A stretch of DNA of 64,000 nucleotides from Eumeta japonica (taxonomy: Eukaryota; Arthropoda; Insecta; Lepidoptera; Psychidae), in NCBI GenBank assembly GCA_005406025.1, contig BGZK01002112.1, positions 1 to 64,000 of the forward strand, in the 5' to 3' direction. The translations under genes were made by a program, and so were the position numbers. The notes beneath the pieces were generated by a model. The model was not told the origin of the DNA. It was given only the letters and a program-made list of their open reading frames with translations, and made no database searches. Shown piece by piece: positions 22,602 to 34,200 of the stretch (its first letter is position 1; each line of letters starts with the position of its first letter).

Positions 22602-25600
22602 ACGGCCGATGGTTTGTCGACGGGGACAAACACTGACCGCGCATCTCTGCGGTTCGTCCAATCCAACCTGCAGCGGAGTAAGCTTGCTACTTCAGAGCTG
22701 CTGGTTGAAGCGGACAAGCGCAAGATCGCAGTAGCCCTAGTCCAGGAGCCCTATGTGGGAAACATTGGCGAGCTGAGACGGTATTCCGGATGCAGAGTAA
22801 TCCAGAGGATGGCTCCGCGCACCGGACCTGTCAAAGCCGCCATAATCATCCTGGACAGTGACGTCGACGTCGAGGAGAACCAGACACTCATCGACGAAAA
22901 CGTCGCAGCTGCTGTGATCAAAGCCGGAACTGCAGAATTGGCGTCGTGTCGGTGTATCTCGAAGGCGACAAGCCAATCGGCCCATACCTCGACCGCATTA
23001 AATGGGTCTGCTCAAAGCTCGGGACAAACAAAGTCATCTTGGGAGGTGACGTAAACGCGTGGAGCGTGTGGTGGGGCAGCGAGCGCGATGACGCGCGAGG
23101 TGCGGAGCTCTGCGACTTCTTCGATATGGAGGGGCTTCACGTACTCAACGAAGGGAATATCCCGACGTTTGAAGTATACAGGGGGGACCGTCTATTCCAA
23201 AGTGCGGTCGACGTGACGGCGTGCAGCTCCGCTCTACTGGATAGAGCGGAAAAATGGCAAGTGGTCCGGGGTGTCACATCCTCGGATCACAACGCCGTCA
23301 CGTTCGAAATACGCACCGGAGGGCGGCCCGGCCCTGGGCCCTTCCGCGGTACACGAGTCTACAATACAGCAAAGGCTCGGTGGTCGGAGTTCTGCTGGCG
23401 TTCGACAACGCTAAGCAGGAGCGGGGCCTGACTGCCGAGATGGTGGAATCTGTGGACTCGTGCGACCAACTCGATGGAGTCGTGGAGTTGTACACGGAAT
23501 GCGTTAGGTGCGCATGTGACGCTGCCATACCGCCAAAGCGCTCGACGCGAAAAGTAAAACTCCCCCTGGTGGAGTCCCGAGCTCGAGGGGCTGAAAAAGG
23601 ATGCAAACACCAAAAAACGGCGCATCCGAAATGCAGCCCCCAGCAGACGCCCACACGTGGTCGAGGAATATGTGAGAGCCAAGGAGGTTTACGAACGGGC
23701 AGCAGCGGATGCGCGGACGGCCAGCTGGAAGCGGTTTTGTTCAACCCAAGACAGGGAGAGCATGTGGGACGGTGTTTACAGGGTCATCAGGGACACAGGG
23801 GGAAGCCGGGAGGACGTTCTATTGAGGGACGACTCAGGAAGGGTTTGCAACCCGGATGAGTCCGCTGCCCTCTTGGCAGAAACCTTTTTCCCTGGTGACC
23901 AGGTGGACACCGATGGTCCGCACCATGCGGAAATAAGAAGACGAACCGATGGGATTGGTTGTCCACCGGAGGCTTTGGATGTCCTGTCCGGGGTGGATCC
24001 GCCGTTCACCGGAGCCGAATTAAAAATAGTTCTAAGAGCTTTCAACCCTAAAAAGGCTCCCGGGATTGACGGATTCACATCGGACATTTGCCAGGCTGCC
24101 ATCTTGCGGGACCCGGGACTGTTCCTAGCCGTGGCAAATAAGTGCTTACGGCTGGGATACTTCCCCACGGGCGTGGAAGGTGGCGGCCATAAAGGTGATA
24201 CCGAAGCCAGGCAAGGATGACTATTCCCGTCCGAAGTCATACCGACCCATAGGCCTTCTCTGTAATGGGAAAACCGTGGAAAGGATGCTCGTCTGCCGCA
24301 TCAAATGGCATATCATGCCGAAGCTGCAGGCGAGACAGTATGGTTTCATGCCGCAGCGCGGGACGGAGGACTCCCTGTATGATCTGATGACACACATCTA
24401 CAATGAGCTAAGTCTTAAAAAGATTATACTGATGGTGTCATTGGACATCGAGGGGGCCTTCGATAACGCGTGGTGGCCGGCCATAAGAAACCAACTGCTC
24501 GCCCACAAATGCCCGGTAAACCTCTACGGCATGGTAATGGGTTACTTGAGAGACCGGGAGGTTGTGGTTAGATACGCCGGAGGGGAGTCCAGGAGGATGA
24601 CTTCGAAGGGTTGTATACAGGGCTCGATAGCCGGTCCAACCTTTTGGAATCTCGTCCTGGACTCCCTACTCCAAGAACTCGGGGACCTCGGCGTATACGT
24701 GCAGGCGTTCGCGGACGACGTGGTCCTTATGTTTTCCGGACAGTCGGCCTCAGTACTGGAGGCGGAGGCTAACCGGGCACTGGCCCATGTGAGCGGTTGG
24801 GGCGATCGGAACAAGTTGAGGTTTGCACCATCCAAAACAAACGCGATGGTGCTTACCAAAAAACTAAAGTTCGACGTCCCGACCATATGCATGGGCCACA
24901 CGACAATTGCTCTGGTTGACGAAATCCGCCTCCTGGGTCTAACGATCGACAAGAGGCTGACGTTCGTGCCCCATGTGTCCAAGGCGTGTAAAAAGGCTGC
25001 CAACATTTACAAAGGCATAGCCAGGGCGGCCAAGGCCACATGGGGATTGAGTCCGGAGATAGTGAGGACGATTTACGTCGCCGTGATAGAGCCTATCGTC
25101 ATGTACGCATCGTGCGCTTGGGCACCGGCGGCAAGTAAGCTCGGCGTGCGAAAAATGCTTGATGCTATACAGCGTAGCATCGCATTAAAGGCATGCCGGG
25201 CTTACCGAACAGTCTCTCTTCATTCCGCGCTGATCCTCTCAAGGCTGCTCCCTCTGGACATAAGAGTGAGGGAAGCAGCCTGGCTATATGAGGTAAAGCG
25301 CGGAAAACATTTGAGAGACATATGTGCCGACCGGGAGCTCGAGAGCCCCGTGGATTTCTGCGAATTGCCGCACCCCGCGCACATTCCCGAGCTCGGGTTC
25401 GAGAGTGTGGAGGACCTGGATCCGACAACGATGGACCGACTCGCCATAGTCGGGCCGCACATATATACCGACGGTAGCAAAATCGAAGGTAAGGTCGGTG
25501 CGGCCCTGACGGAATGGCGGGACGGGGTGGAATCCGGGAACTCCGCATATCGACTCGAGTCCTTCTGCACGGTATTCCAGGCAGAAATGTTCGCCCTGCA

Positions 25601-26384
25601 TCGGGCAATTAAGAGGGTTAAAAAAGGTAAGGATAGACTGGTCAACATCTTTAGTGACTCAAAGTCATCGTTGCAGATGTTGACCGGTCCCACTACCTAT
25701 AACCCTCTAGCCCATGCAGCGAGGCGGGACATACTGGATATCGTTGCGGAGGGTAGGGGAGTGCGCTTGTTTTGGGTGCGAGCCCACGCGGGAACCGCGG
25801 GAAACGAGCGTGCTGACGAGCTCGCCAGAAATGCCGCCCTTAAAAAGAAGACGACAGCGGACTATGATCGTTTTCCGCTGTCGTTCGCCAAAAAGGCGAT
25901 TAGGGCGGCGAGTTTGGACGAGTGGCAAAAGAGATACGCCGAGGGAAGCACTGGTGATATAACCAAGTGCTTATTTCCCCGAGTGAAAGAGGCGTACGGG
26001 GTCCTCTCGCGGGTCAGTACGACGCCCCTCTTGGCGCAAACCCTCACGGGACACGGCGGATTCGCCCAGTATCTACATAGATTCAAGCTGGCGAGTTCGC
26101 CTTACTGCGCATGCGCCCCGGACAAGACTCAGGATCTGCTGCACGTTCTGGAAGAATGTCCGATCTTTCTGAAGGAGCGTGCGGAGACCGAGGTGGGCAT
26201 TGGCGTCCAAATCCTGAGGGAGAACTTCCCCGACCTCTTAAATGATGACGAAAAAAGAAAATGTTCTTCACTTTCTGCGAGGGTAGTAAGGAGGGTCGGT
26301 CGGAAAACGGGTCGACGGCGAATTTTAATTTTAACAGTTAAAGGCCAAAACGGCTGTGACAGTACTCTTTGGTACTTTGTATAA
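22602..26384 (+). pseudogene. E4 ORF2 (endonuclease, RT, RNase H, CCHC), few breaks
   Basis: ACG stands at the place of the E3 start ATG. The endonuclease spans about 22640-23330: QSNLQRSKLATSELL, VQEPYVGNIGELRRY, GGDVNAWSVWWGS and TSSDHNAVTF. Frame changes occur near 22930, 23400, 23570-23660 and 24170-24210. From 24180 to 26384 a single 734-codon frame holds most of RT and everything after it: YRPIGLL, MVSLDIEGAFDNAWW, GCIQGSIAGPTFWNL, AFADDVVLMFSG, RNase H with IYTDGSKIEGKVGAA, AEMFALHRAI, NIFSDSKSS and HAGTAGNERADELA, and the end motif CACAPDKTQDLLHVLEEC. All catalytic residues of RT and RNase H appear intact. It is the best template for describing this family. Confidence 0.93.
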
Positions 26385-26786
26385 GCGCAGTCTTGGTTGA
26401 CACGGGAATATTAAGGGAATTTTAACAAATGACGAATATGGGTATTAATAAAGCAATATAACAAATAAGCAATAAAATTGTACATAGGTTAAGTAAGAGT
26501 TATGTTATAAATTTAATATAGTGAATAAGTTTAATAAAGTAATTAATTAAGATGGAAAAGAAAAAAAAAAAAAATAAAAAATAAAATAAAATAAAAATAT
26601 GTATAAAAAAACTATACATAAATGAATACATACAAAAAAAAAAAAAAAAGAAAAAAAGTCTTATTTAATTTGAAATTCCCAAACACACCCAAGTCTGTCA
26701 GGCTGCGCAAAAGAGATGAACGAACCTGAGAACAAAGTATAAAGAGCTGTCGTGCACTGTGCGACAGGAGAGGCTGTAAAAAAAAA
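26385..26786 (+). other. E4 3' UTR with terminal hairpin
   Basis: It is A-rich (26555-26655), then a short GC-richer tail. A hairpin at 26747-26767 pairs nine bases (CTGTCGTGC with GTGCGACAG, two of them G-T). The A tail (26778-26786) begins ten bases after the hairpin. No telomere repeat follows. Confidence 0.65.
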
Positions 26787-27251
26787 CCGTGCAGACGTGC
26801 CGATCGCAGCTCCGTGTTATTCATTAGCCGCAGTACATCGCAATATTCGCTCGACTTAGCCGCCGCGCTGTTCCTCGGTCCCTCTCGTTCCATCTTGTGC
26901 GGTTTCCCATATACGGGCGCCGCCATATTGGATTGTGTCAACGGGAGGTGCCTCTCTTACTATCTTGTGTGAGGTGCCATCTGCGAGGCCACGCCCCCTT
27001 TGGACCGCTACACCTGGTGGTCTACTGAGACTCGCAGCCGGTACCGAGGGCATCCAGTGCCCCTTCGGAGCCCCATCTTCAGTGCGGGGACACCTTCGGA
27101 TGCACCGGGGGCTGCTGCGGCGGACACAGCGACGGGCGGAACTGCGGTGACGTCATCGGGCACCGCAACCGGGTGATTCACCGAAGTCGAGGAGCCCCGG
27201 AGCCCCCTGCATTCATTGCGGAGACTCCGACACCGAGGAGGAAGGCTTTAC

Positions 27252-27275
27252 ATCGCTGGCTGGGAAGCCAGCGAT
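27252..27275 (+). other. Perfect hairpin ATCGCTGGCT
   Basis: Ten-base arms 27252-27261 and 27266-27275 pair perfectly around the loop GGGA. Confidence 0.85.
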
Positions 27276-27387
27276 TGAAGTTTGAATTTTCGCGCCCACA
27301 CCGACTTTGAGTGACGTCAGTGCAGTGGTGGCGACACATACGGTCGCCGAAGTGATTCGAGAGGTTGCGGAAACACTCGAACAACTT

Positions 27388-27416
27388 AAATCGCTCAGAA
27401 AAAATCTGAGCGATTT
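27388..27416 (+). other. Perfect hairpin AAATCGCTCAGA
   Basis: Twelve-base arms 27388-27399 and 27405-27416 pair perfectly around a loop of five A. A transcription-terminator-like shape, but its function in this leader is unknown. Confidence 0.85.
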
Positions 27417-27799
27417 TCGAGGTTTGATCCGGCGACATCGGGGTCTACGAAGGCGACCTAAGCCGCGGAGCCACCGATGCATAGCGGAGGTGCGGCAAAA
27501 ACTTGACTGCGTGACGCCCAAACGGCGCCATCCAGCGGGTCAACCCTGCGCTACGCAAGACGGAAAACTCGGGAAACAGATGCCGATGACGTAGGTTTAA
27601 GATTAATAATATAGACATATTAATAAATTGTTTTGAGTTGAAACTGTAAATTTTAGTTTTACAAATTGATATAAAATTTATAAGTATTGATACAATTAAT
27701 ATAATAAAATAATAAATTGTTGAATTATAAATTATAAATTGACATTCCTGGTGCACTCCATCTGTTGGCTGTGTGGAGGACTGGGACGGGGATCGGATA

Positions 27800-28225
27800 T
27801 ATAGAGGGCGCTATTTTCATATATAAAAAGAGGGCGTGCAGATCGACTTCCTAAGCTGGCAACACCAAATAGGGTTGTCAGTATACAGAGAAACCACTGG
27901 GCATATAGGGGGCGACACTGGTAGTAATATATTAGTGTTCGCCGAAGCCGCAATTGTCCCGGGGGCGCCACTGGGTGGGAAGTAGATTTGTAAAAAATTA
28001 TTCGGTTAATCCGCCGTGACATATAGGGGGCGACACCAGCATATAAGTGTTCGCCAAACCCGTGTTTTGTCCCGGGGGCGCCACCGAAGTTTAGATTAAA
28101 TTTATTTTACTAGAGGGCGCCATTTTTCGAATAAATAAAATTATTTAGGATTGGACCGCCGCCACATATTGTAGCGGGGGCGCCACTTTACTTTCGGTAA
28201 TTAAAATTTCCCTCACTAGGGCGCC
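27800..28225 (+). repeat. Array of GGGCGCCAC-type motifs in H leader
   Basis: Two related units, 27903-27972 and 28021-28085, each contain TATAGGGGGCGACAC, then GTGTTCGCC, then GTCCCGGGGGCGCCAC. Further single motifs are at about 27804, 28112, 28172 and 28217. A partial unit (AGTGTTCGACAACCCG, CTCGGGGGCGCCAC) recurs in the H 3' region at 30779-30822. Confidence 0.8.
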
Positions 28226-28683
28226 ACTTTTGGACTTTAAAAATTTTGCCCTTCAATGGATATTGATCTCCGTCCTGCGTCTTCAATAATTGTTGAACGG
28301 TGACCGGACCCCTACCCCCCTTCACCTTCCCTCCTTTTCATACCTACCCCCCACCCAAACCCATATAAATAACCCCCCGCCTGAAACCCCCACCCCTTCC
28401 CCCCTCAACCTAACTCGGTAACGGAGGGTCCTAGGGTACCCGAGTTTGGGCTCATTGATTTGCCGAGAAAAAGGAAACTTTGGGCAGATTCCTAAAAACA
28501 AAGCCCAATCCAAAGATAAACGGGAAAAACCCAAATTTGGAGCCCCCTCTGGCTGTAATTTGATAACCGTAGGTGTTAGATCACTGAAACTGGTGTCAAA
28601 CGAAAGCTGAGGACCGGCTTCAGGTTTTGGCCCCTCCACAATCTGAGAAATCCTCTCCCTTTCAAATAGAAAAGAGCCCAGAG

Positions 28684-30494
28684 ATGGAAGACAAGAGGAA
28701 GATGCCGTCTAAACCTCTTGCCACCAAGCCTCCCCAGAGAAAAAAGCTGTCACCAAAAACTCTTCCTCCAGTATGGAAAGAGACGGCAACAAGACCGTCT
28801 CTCCAGGAAATAGTACAGGGAGGAACGAAGGAAGAGGCGGTTAGGAGATTGATGGCGGAGATGTCGTCCAGTGAAGAGGATACGAGTCGGCGGAAGAGCC
28901 AGGATTCTGATCTCCTCGTCAAAAAAATCCTAGAGGATGAGAAAAGGGCATTGGCAGCTGGTTCCTCAGGGGAATCATCGTTGTCTTCCGTAGATACACG
29001 CCCCAGGAAGACTGCCCGCAAAAAAACAGTATCCGTCGAGGTCCACACACCAAAAGAGCTGAGGACCTCCGCCGAGACGGAGAGCGGTGCCTTTGTCTCC
29101 CTACAGGCAGTAGGCGAATTTGCGGGGCGGCTCAGCCTCTGTGAAGAGATAGAGCGCCCTCCTATGCCGGAGCCTGAAACCGCTGCCAAAAAAGCCCAGG
29201 ATTTGGCCCACACCTCAACAAAAGATGATCGCCCTAGTGAAACAGAGCCTTCCATAAGTAAGACAGCCTCTATTGTTAATAAACTGGCATTGGAGGCGAA
29301 GACTGAATTGGAAAGGCTAACAAATATTAATAAAACTGTCAAGGAGGCGGTCATAAGCAAACTATGTGCCATTGGCGAGCTGGCCCTACGATTAGAGGAG
29401 TCTCGCTCCGGCTAGGCGGCGGGGCTGGAGCGAGAAAAAGCCAGCAAGGCCCGGGAGATTGCCTCTCTGGAAAGCCAACATAGGCAGAAAACAGAGAGGC
29501 AACTAAAACAATGCCTGGACCTGGCCGCCAAAATGGACATAGTTGAAAAGGAGGTTAAGGCCACCCGAAACATCCTGGGATTTTACGACGTCCCGGAGAC
29601 ACTGGAGCAGATCCGGAAGGCGGTGGAACAGCCCCAAAAAAGGACCTACTCGCAGGTGGCAGCAACACCACCGGCTGCACCTGCGAAAAAGACCCCACTT
29701 CCTCAGCGCGGGTCTGCACATACCATTGTAGTAACATCACAAGAAACGGCAGATACCGCAGATCACGTCATAGAAAAGATCAGACGAGCGGTTGACGCCA
29801 GAAAGATGGAAGTGTGTGTGGACCGGCTGAGGAAGACAAAGGACCAAAAGGTCGTTATAAGTTGTCCAACAGAAAAGGACATAGAGAGAATGAATGGACA
29901 ACTTAAGGAAAAGGGGCTGAAGATAAAAGAAGCCACCCGGAAACTGCCGTTGGTTGTGATAAGGGACATCCTCAAGGAAAACACTGACGAGGATATTGTG
30001 AACTCCTTAAAAAGGCAAAATAAGCACGCCACCGCAGATCTCGATTGGGGTAGCATAGAGGTAAGAGTTAAGTTCCGCAGAAGGGCTAGAAATGACCGCG
30101 AGTGCCATCCGGTACTCGAGGTTTCGCCCGAGCTGTGCGTCGACTCGTCGACGTGGCTGTGTATGGGCTGCAAAGGCGCCCAGTGGGACCAGTCCCCGTA
30201 CAGTGCACGCAATGTTTAGGTTTTGCCACACCCGCAAATATTGCACGGGAAGGCCGAAATTTGCACGCACTGCGGGGAGCACAGGTCTCAAGTTCAAAGC
30301 GCCAAAATGGCGAAGTCCCCACATGTATTAATTGCACACGCGACAGGTTAAATGACACCGCACATGGAGCATTCAGCTCGGAGTGCAGTGTCAGGAATAA
30401 ATGGGACGCCATAGCCAGGGCACGAGTGTCCTATGCGCCACCTGCGAATGCTGCCTCAACACCGATGTCGGATGGTTGCTCTTCCATCCTGTAA
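28684..30494 (+). pseudogene. H ORF1 (Gag-like), nearly intact first two thirds
   Basis: The start is ATG 28684 (MEDKRKMPSK), the first ATG of the open frame. Domains in order: a Lys/Pro/Ser-rich N-terminus, the block AVGEFAGRLSLCEEIERPP (about 29108) also seen in other ORF1 copies, a coiled-coil region (about 29410-29570), TYSQVAATPPAAP, a domain with VVIRDILKENTDEDIV (about 29953), then RRARNDRECHPVLEVSPEL, then knuckle residues. One in-frame TAG (29413-29415) splits it, and a frame change near 30130-30170 moves the knuckles (CTQCLGF, CINCTRD near 30330) to another frame. Sequence divergence from E2-E4 suggests a separate subfamily. Confidence 0.85.
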
Positions 30495-31183
30495 TCCTGC
30501 TCCCACACCTTTTCGGAAACCTAATAGGACACAGCCTGAGTGCAATGGAGGACAACTTCTGTATTTAGTATAAATTTATAAAGAAATAATATTTAACAAT
30601 GTCATTAGATAAGAATAGTCAAATAATAGTTAGCAAGTATTATGTAACAAATAAAAGAAGTAAAACGATGTATAATACTAGTAAGAAAACAATTAAATGA
30701 ATTAAATTAATTAGATAATAAATAAGTTAAGGAAAAGATTACATGTAATAAATAAAACTGGACATTTCGCCACTGAACGCGGGGCGTACAAGTGTTCGAC
30801 AACCCGTATCTCGGGGGCGCCACCGATATGTAAAAATGTAACAGATAATCAAGATAACAAAATAAGTTAAGGAAATACATGTAATAAATAAAACTATTAA
30901 ATAAAAATAATGGAATGTAATAGATAATTAAGATAACAATACACTTACATAACAGTATAAAGATGTATTAAGATAAGGAAATATAAAATGTATTAAGATA
31001 AGGAAGGAATACTTGTAAAGAAATTAAATAAAAGAAAATGAAATAAATAAAGAACCCCGATCCTGTATAGTAAAATAAGTTAACAGAACGAAAGAGAGGC
31101 ACAAATGCGCGACGTATGCCCCTGAAAATTGGTATAAAAGATAATAAGGTCTGTCTCCACCATGAGACAGGGGTAGGATAAAA
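30495..31183 (+). other. H 3' region with terminal hairpin
   Basis: It is AT-rich, with repeated phrases such as TAAGGAAATA and AATAGATAATTAAGATAACA, and a GC motif block (30779-30822) related to the leader array. The final hairpin CTGTCTC (31151-31157) / GAGACAG (31164-31170) lies nine bases before the short A run that meets CCCAA. Confidence 0.65.
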
Positions 31184-31257
31184 ACCCAACCCAACCCAAC
31201 CCAACCCAACCCAACCTAACCTAACCTAACCTAACCTAACCTAACCTAACCTAACCC
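31184..31257 (+). repeat. Telomeric tract, CCCAA then CCTAA
   Basis: Six or so CCCAA units (31184-31215) are followed by about eight CCTAA units up to CCCTGAACAGG, where the cut end of G begins. On the G strand this reads as element sequence running into TTAGG and then TTGGG. Confidence 0.93.
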
Positions 31258-34200
31258 TGAACAGGTACCGCGCGAACCCACAATGACCCGTTAGGGTCTG
31301 CGCCACTTGGGACGTCATATCGATGCCCCTGAGGACCCTGTACGCTTGTTCTACCCGGGGAAAGAAGCGTTTGGTGATCTCACCCGTGCTTCCCTCGGCG
31401 TATCGTTGTTGCCACTCCTCCAGACTCGCCGCTCTGATCACCTTTTTAGCATACGACAGCGGAAACCGATCGTAGTCCGCTGCCGTCTTTTTGGTGAGGG
31501 CGGCGCGCCTGGCGAGCTCGTCCGCACGCTCGTTTCCCGCGATTCCGGCGTGGGCTCTAACCCAAAATAAGCGCACAGCCCTGCCTTCCGCAACGATCTC
31601 GGAGATGTCGCGCCTAGCTTCGTGGGCCAGAGGGTGATAGGTCTTCGGGCCGGTCAATACCTCCAAGGAAGACTTGGAGTCACTGAAGATGTTGACCAGC
31701 CCGTCCTTACCATTCTTCACCCTCCGTATCGCCCTTTGCAGCGCGACCATCTCCGCCTGAAAGACCGTGCAGAAGGGATCAAGTCGTAGCGTCGAGTACC
31801 ACGTCTCCTCTCCGTCCCGCCACTCCGTCAGGGCCGCACCGACTCTGCCTTCTATACGGCTGCCGTCGGTATAAATGCGCGGCCCGACGACGGCGAGATG
31901 GTCCACCGTCTGGGAGTCGAGGTCCTCGACGCTCTCGTACCCGATCTCGGGCACGTGCGCAGGGTGAGGAAAATCGCCGAAATACACGGGCCTCTCGAGC
32001 TCCCGGTCGACAAAAGTGTCCCCTATGTCTTTTCCGCGCTTCACCTCGTACAACCAGGCCGCTTCCCTCACTCTTATGTCGAGAGGAAGCAGCCTCGAGG
32101 GGATCAGCGCGGAATGCAGGGACACTGTGCGGTGAGCCCGGCACACCTTAAGAGCGACGCTGCGCTGGACAGCGTCGAGCATCTTGCGCACGCCGAGCTT
32201 CCCTGTCGCCGGTGCCCAAGCGCACGATGCGTACAACACGGTTGGCTCGATTACGGTAATGTATATGGTCCTCACGACCTCCGGACTCAGACGGAGCCCA
32301 CGTCGCCTTGGCCGCTCGGGCTAAGCCCTTATAAATATTTGTAGCCTTTTTACAGGCCTTGGCGACATGAGGAATGAACGTCAGCTTCCTGTCTATGGTC
32401 AGACCGAGGAGGCGTATTTCGCCAACCAAGCTGATCTGCTCGCCATTCATGTGCACCACTGGGTCGTCATATTTCAGCTTTTTGGTCAGCACCATCGAAT
32501 TTGTTTTCGATGGCGCGAACCGCAGCTTATTTCTGACTCCCCAGCAGTGCATGCGAGCGAGAGCGTGGTTGGCCTCCTCCTCGATCGACGAAGCCGACTG
32601 CCCGGAGAACATGAGGACCACATCATCCGCGAACGCCTGAACGTATACGCCGAGTTCCCCGAGTTCTCGAGTAAGGAGTCCAGAATGAGATTCCAGAAGG
32701 TTGGACCGGCTATAGAGCCCTGTATACAACCTTTGGAAGTTCCCCTTCTGGACTCCCCTCCAGCGTATCGCACTATCACCTCTCGGTCCCGAAGGTAGCC
32801 CTTCACCATGCCAAAGAGGTTCACTGGGCAATTATAAGCGAGCAGCTGGGCCTTCAACGCCGGCCACCAGGCGTTATCGAAGGCGCCCTCTATGTCTAAT
32901 GACACCATTAAAACGATCTTTTTGAGATTTGACTCTTTGTAGATGTATGTCATCAGATCATAAAGGGCATCCTCCGTCCCGCGCTGCGGCATGAAGCCAT
33001 ACTGCGTCGCCTGCAACTTCGGCATCAAGTGCCATTGGAGGCGCCCGACCAGCATCCTTTCCACCGCCTTGCCCAGCACAGGGAGCAGGCCTATGGGCCG
33101 TTAAGAATTAGGACGTGCATAATCGTCCTTGCCCGGCTTCGGGATTACCTTTATGGCCGCCACCTTCCAGGCCCGGGGAAAGTATCCCAGCTCTAGGCAT
33201 TTATTTGCCATCGCTAGGAACACTCCCAGGTCCCGGAAGATCGCAGCCTGGCATATGTCCGACGTGAACCCATCAATGCCCGGGGCCTTTCGAGGATGAA
33301 ACGCCTTAAGGGCGTTTTTAACCTCAGCCCCGGTAAAAGGTGGGTCCACCCCGGGCAGATCCCCCGAAGTTTCGGGTGGACGATCATCCCCGTCGGTTTG
33401 CCTTCTGACTTCCGCGTGATGCGAATAGTCAGTATCGACCTGGTCATCAGGGAAGAAGGTTTCCGCCAGGAGGGTCGCCGACTCGTTCGGACTTAATACT
33501 AGTCCCGAGTCGGTTTGAAGTAGGACATCCTCCCGGTTTTTCCCCGTTTCCCTGATGACCCTGTAGATGCCGTCCCACAGGCTCTACCCGTCCTGTGCAT
33601 AGCAAAACCGTTTCCAGCTCGCGGTCTGCGCCTCAGCCGCTGCCCTTTCGTAAACCTCTCTAGCCTGCACATATTCCCCGACCACGTACTCCCGCCTGCT
33701 AGGGGCCGCGTTTCGGATGCGCCGCTTCTTAGTGAGCGCATCCTTTTTCAGCCCCTCTAACTCGGGACTCCACCAGGGGAGTTTCAGTCTACGCTTCGAG
33801 TTTCTAAGTGGGATAGCAGTTTCGCATGCTTGTCGGATGCATTCGGTGTAGGTCTCCACGATCCCATCGAGTCGATCGCACGAGTCCACAGATTCCACCA
33901 TCTCGAGAGTCAGAGCCCGTTCAATTAGAGCAGCATCCATAGCTGCTCCGAACTCGGACCATCGAGCCTTTGCTGTGTTGTAGACCTGTGTACCGGTGGG
34001 GGGCCGAGGACCGGACCGCTTTCCCATTCGCACGGCGAACGTGACCGCGTTATGGTCCGAGGATGTTACATCTCGGACCACCTGCCATTCCTCCACTCTA
34101 TCCAGTAGAGCGGAGCCGCACGAAGTCACATTCACCACACTCCTGAAGAGACGGTCCCCCCTATACACTTTAAACGTGGGCGTGTTGCCCTCGTTCAAGA

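Larger units (their letters stand above)
18607..26786 (+). mobile_element. E4: best preserved R1-clade copy
   Basis: The 5' end follows CCTAA and the copy runs to a 9-base A tail at 26778-26786. Length is about 8.2 kb. At the protein level it is more distant from E2/E3/G than those are from each other, and it has far fewer frame breaks. Its right side is not followed by CCTAA but by the leader of H. Confidence 0.88.
26787..28683 (+). promoter_or_regulatory. H 5' leader, no supported gene
   Basis: Short open frames here have no recognisable protein features. The stretch contains two perfect hairpins (27252-27275, 27388-27416), an AT-rich part (27590-27745), an array of GGGCGCCAC-type motifs (27800-28225), and a C-rich stretch (28305-28405) that would be G-rich on the other strand. 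Confidence 0.5.
26787..31183 (+). mobile_element. H: ORF1-only R1-clade unit
   Basis: The unit lies between the A tail of E4 and the CCCAA/CCTAA tract. It has a leader of about 1.9 kb, one divergent ORF1, and about 690 bases of 3' region ending in a hairpin, a short A run and telomere repeats. No endonuclease or RT is present. It may be a non-autonomous derivative using the enzymes of a partner, or an internally deleted copy. The exact left boundary is inferred. Confidence 0.6.

Noticed and set aside
27213..27594. Overlapping frames in H leader as genes
   Set aside because: Both strands are open only because of GC-rich hairpin sequence. No domain or similarity to ORF1 is seen.
28305..28405. 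G-quadruplex regulator on the minus strand
   Set aside because: C tracts are present but irregular, and there is no conserved copy elsewhere in the window to support a function.
31184..31215. CCCAA units as a second organism's telomere repeat
   Set aside because: They merge directly with CCTAA and are most simply variant units.
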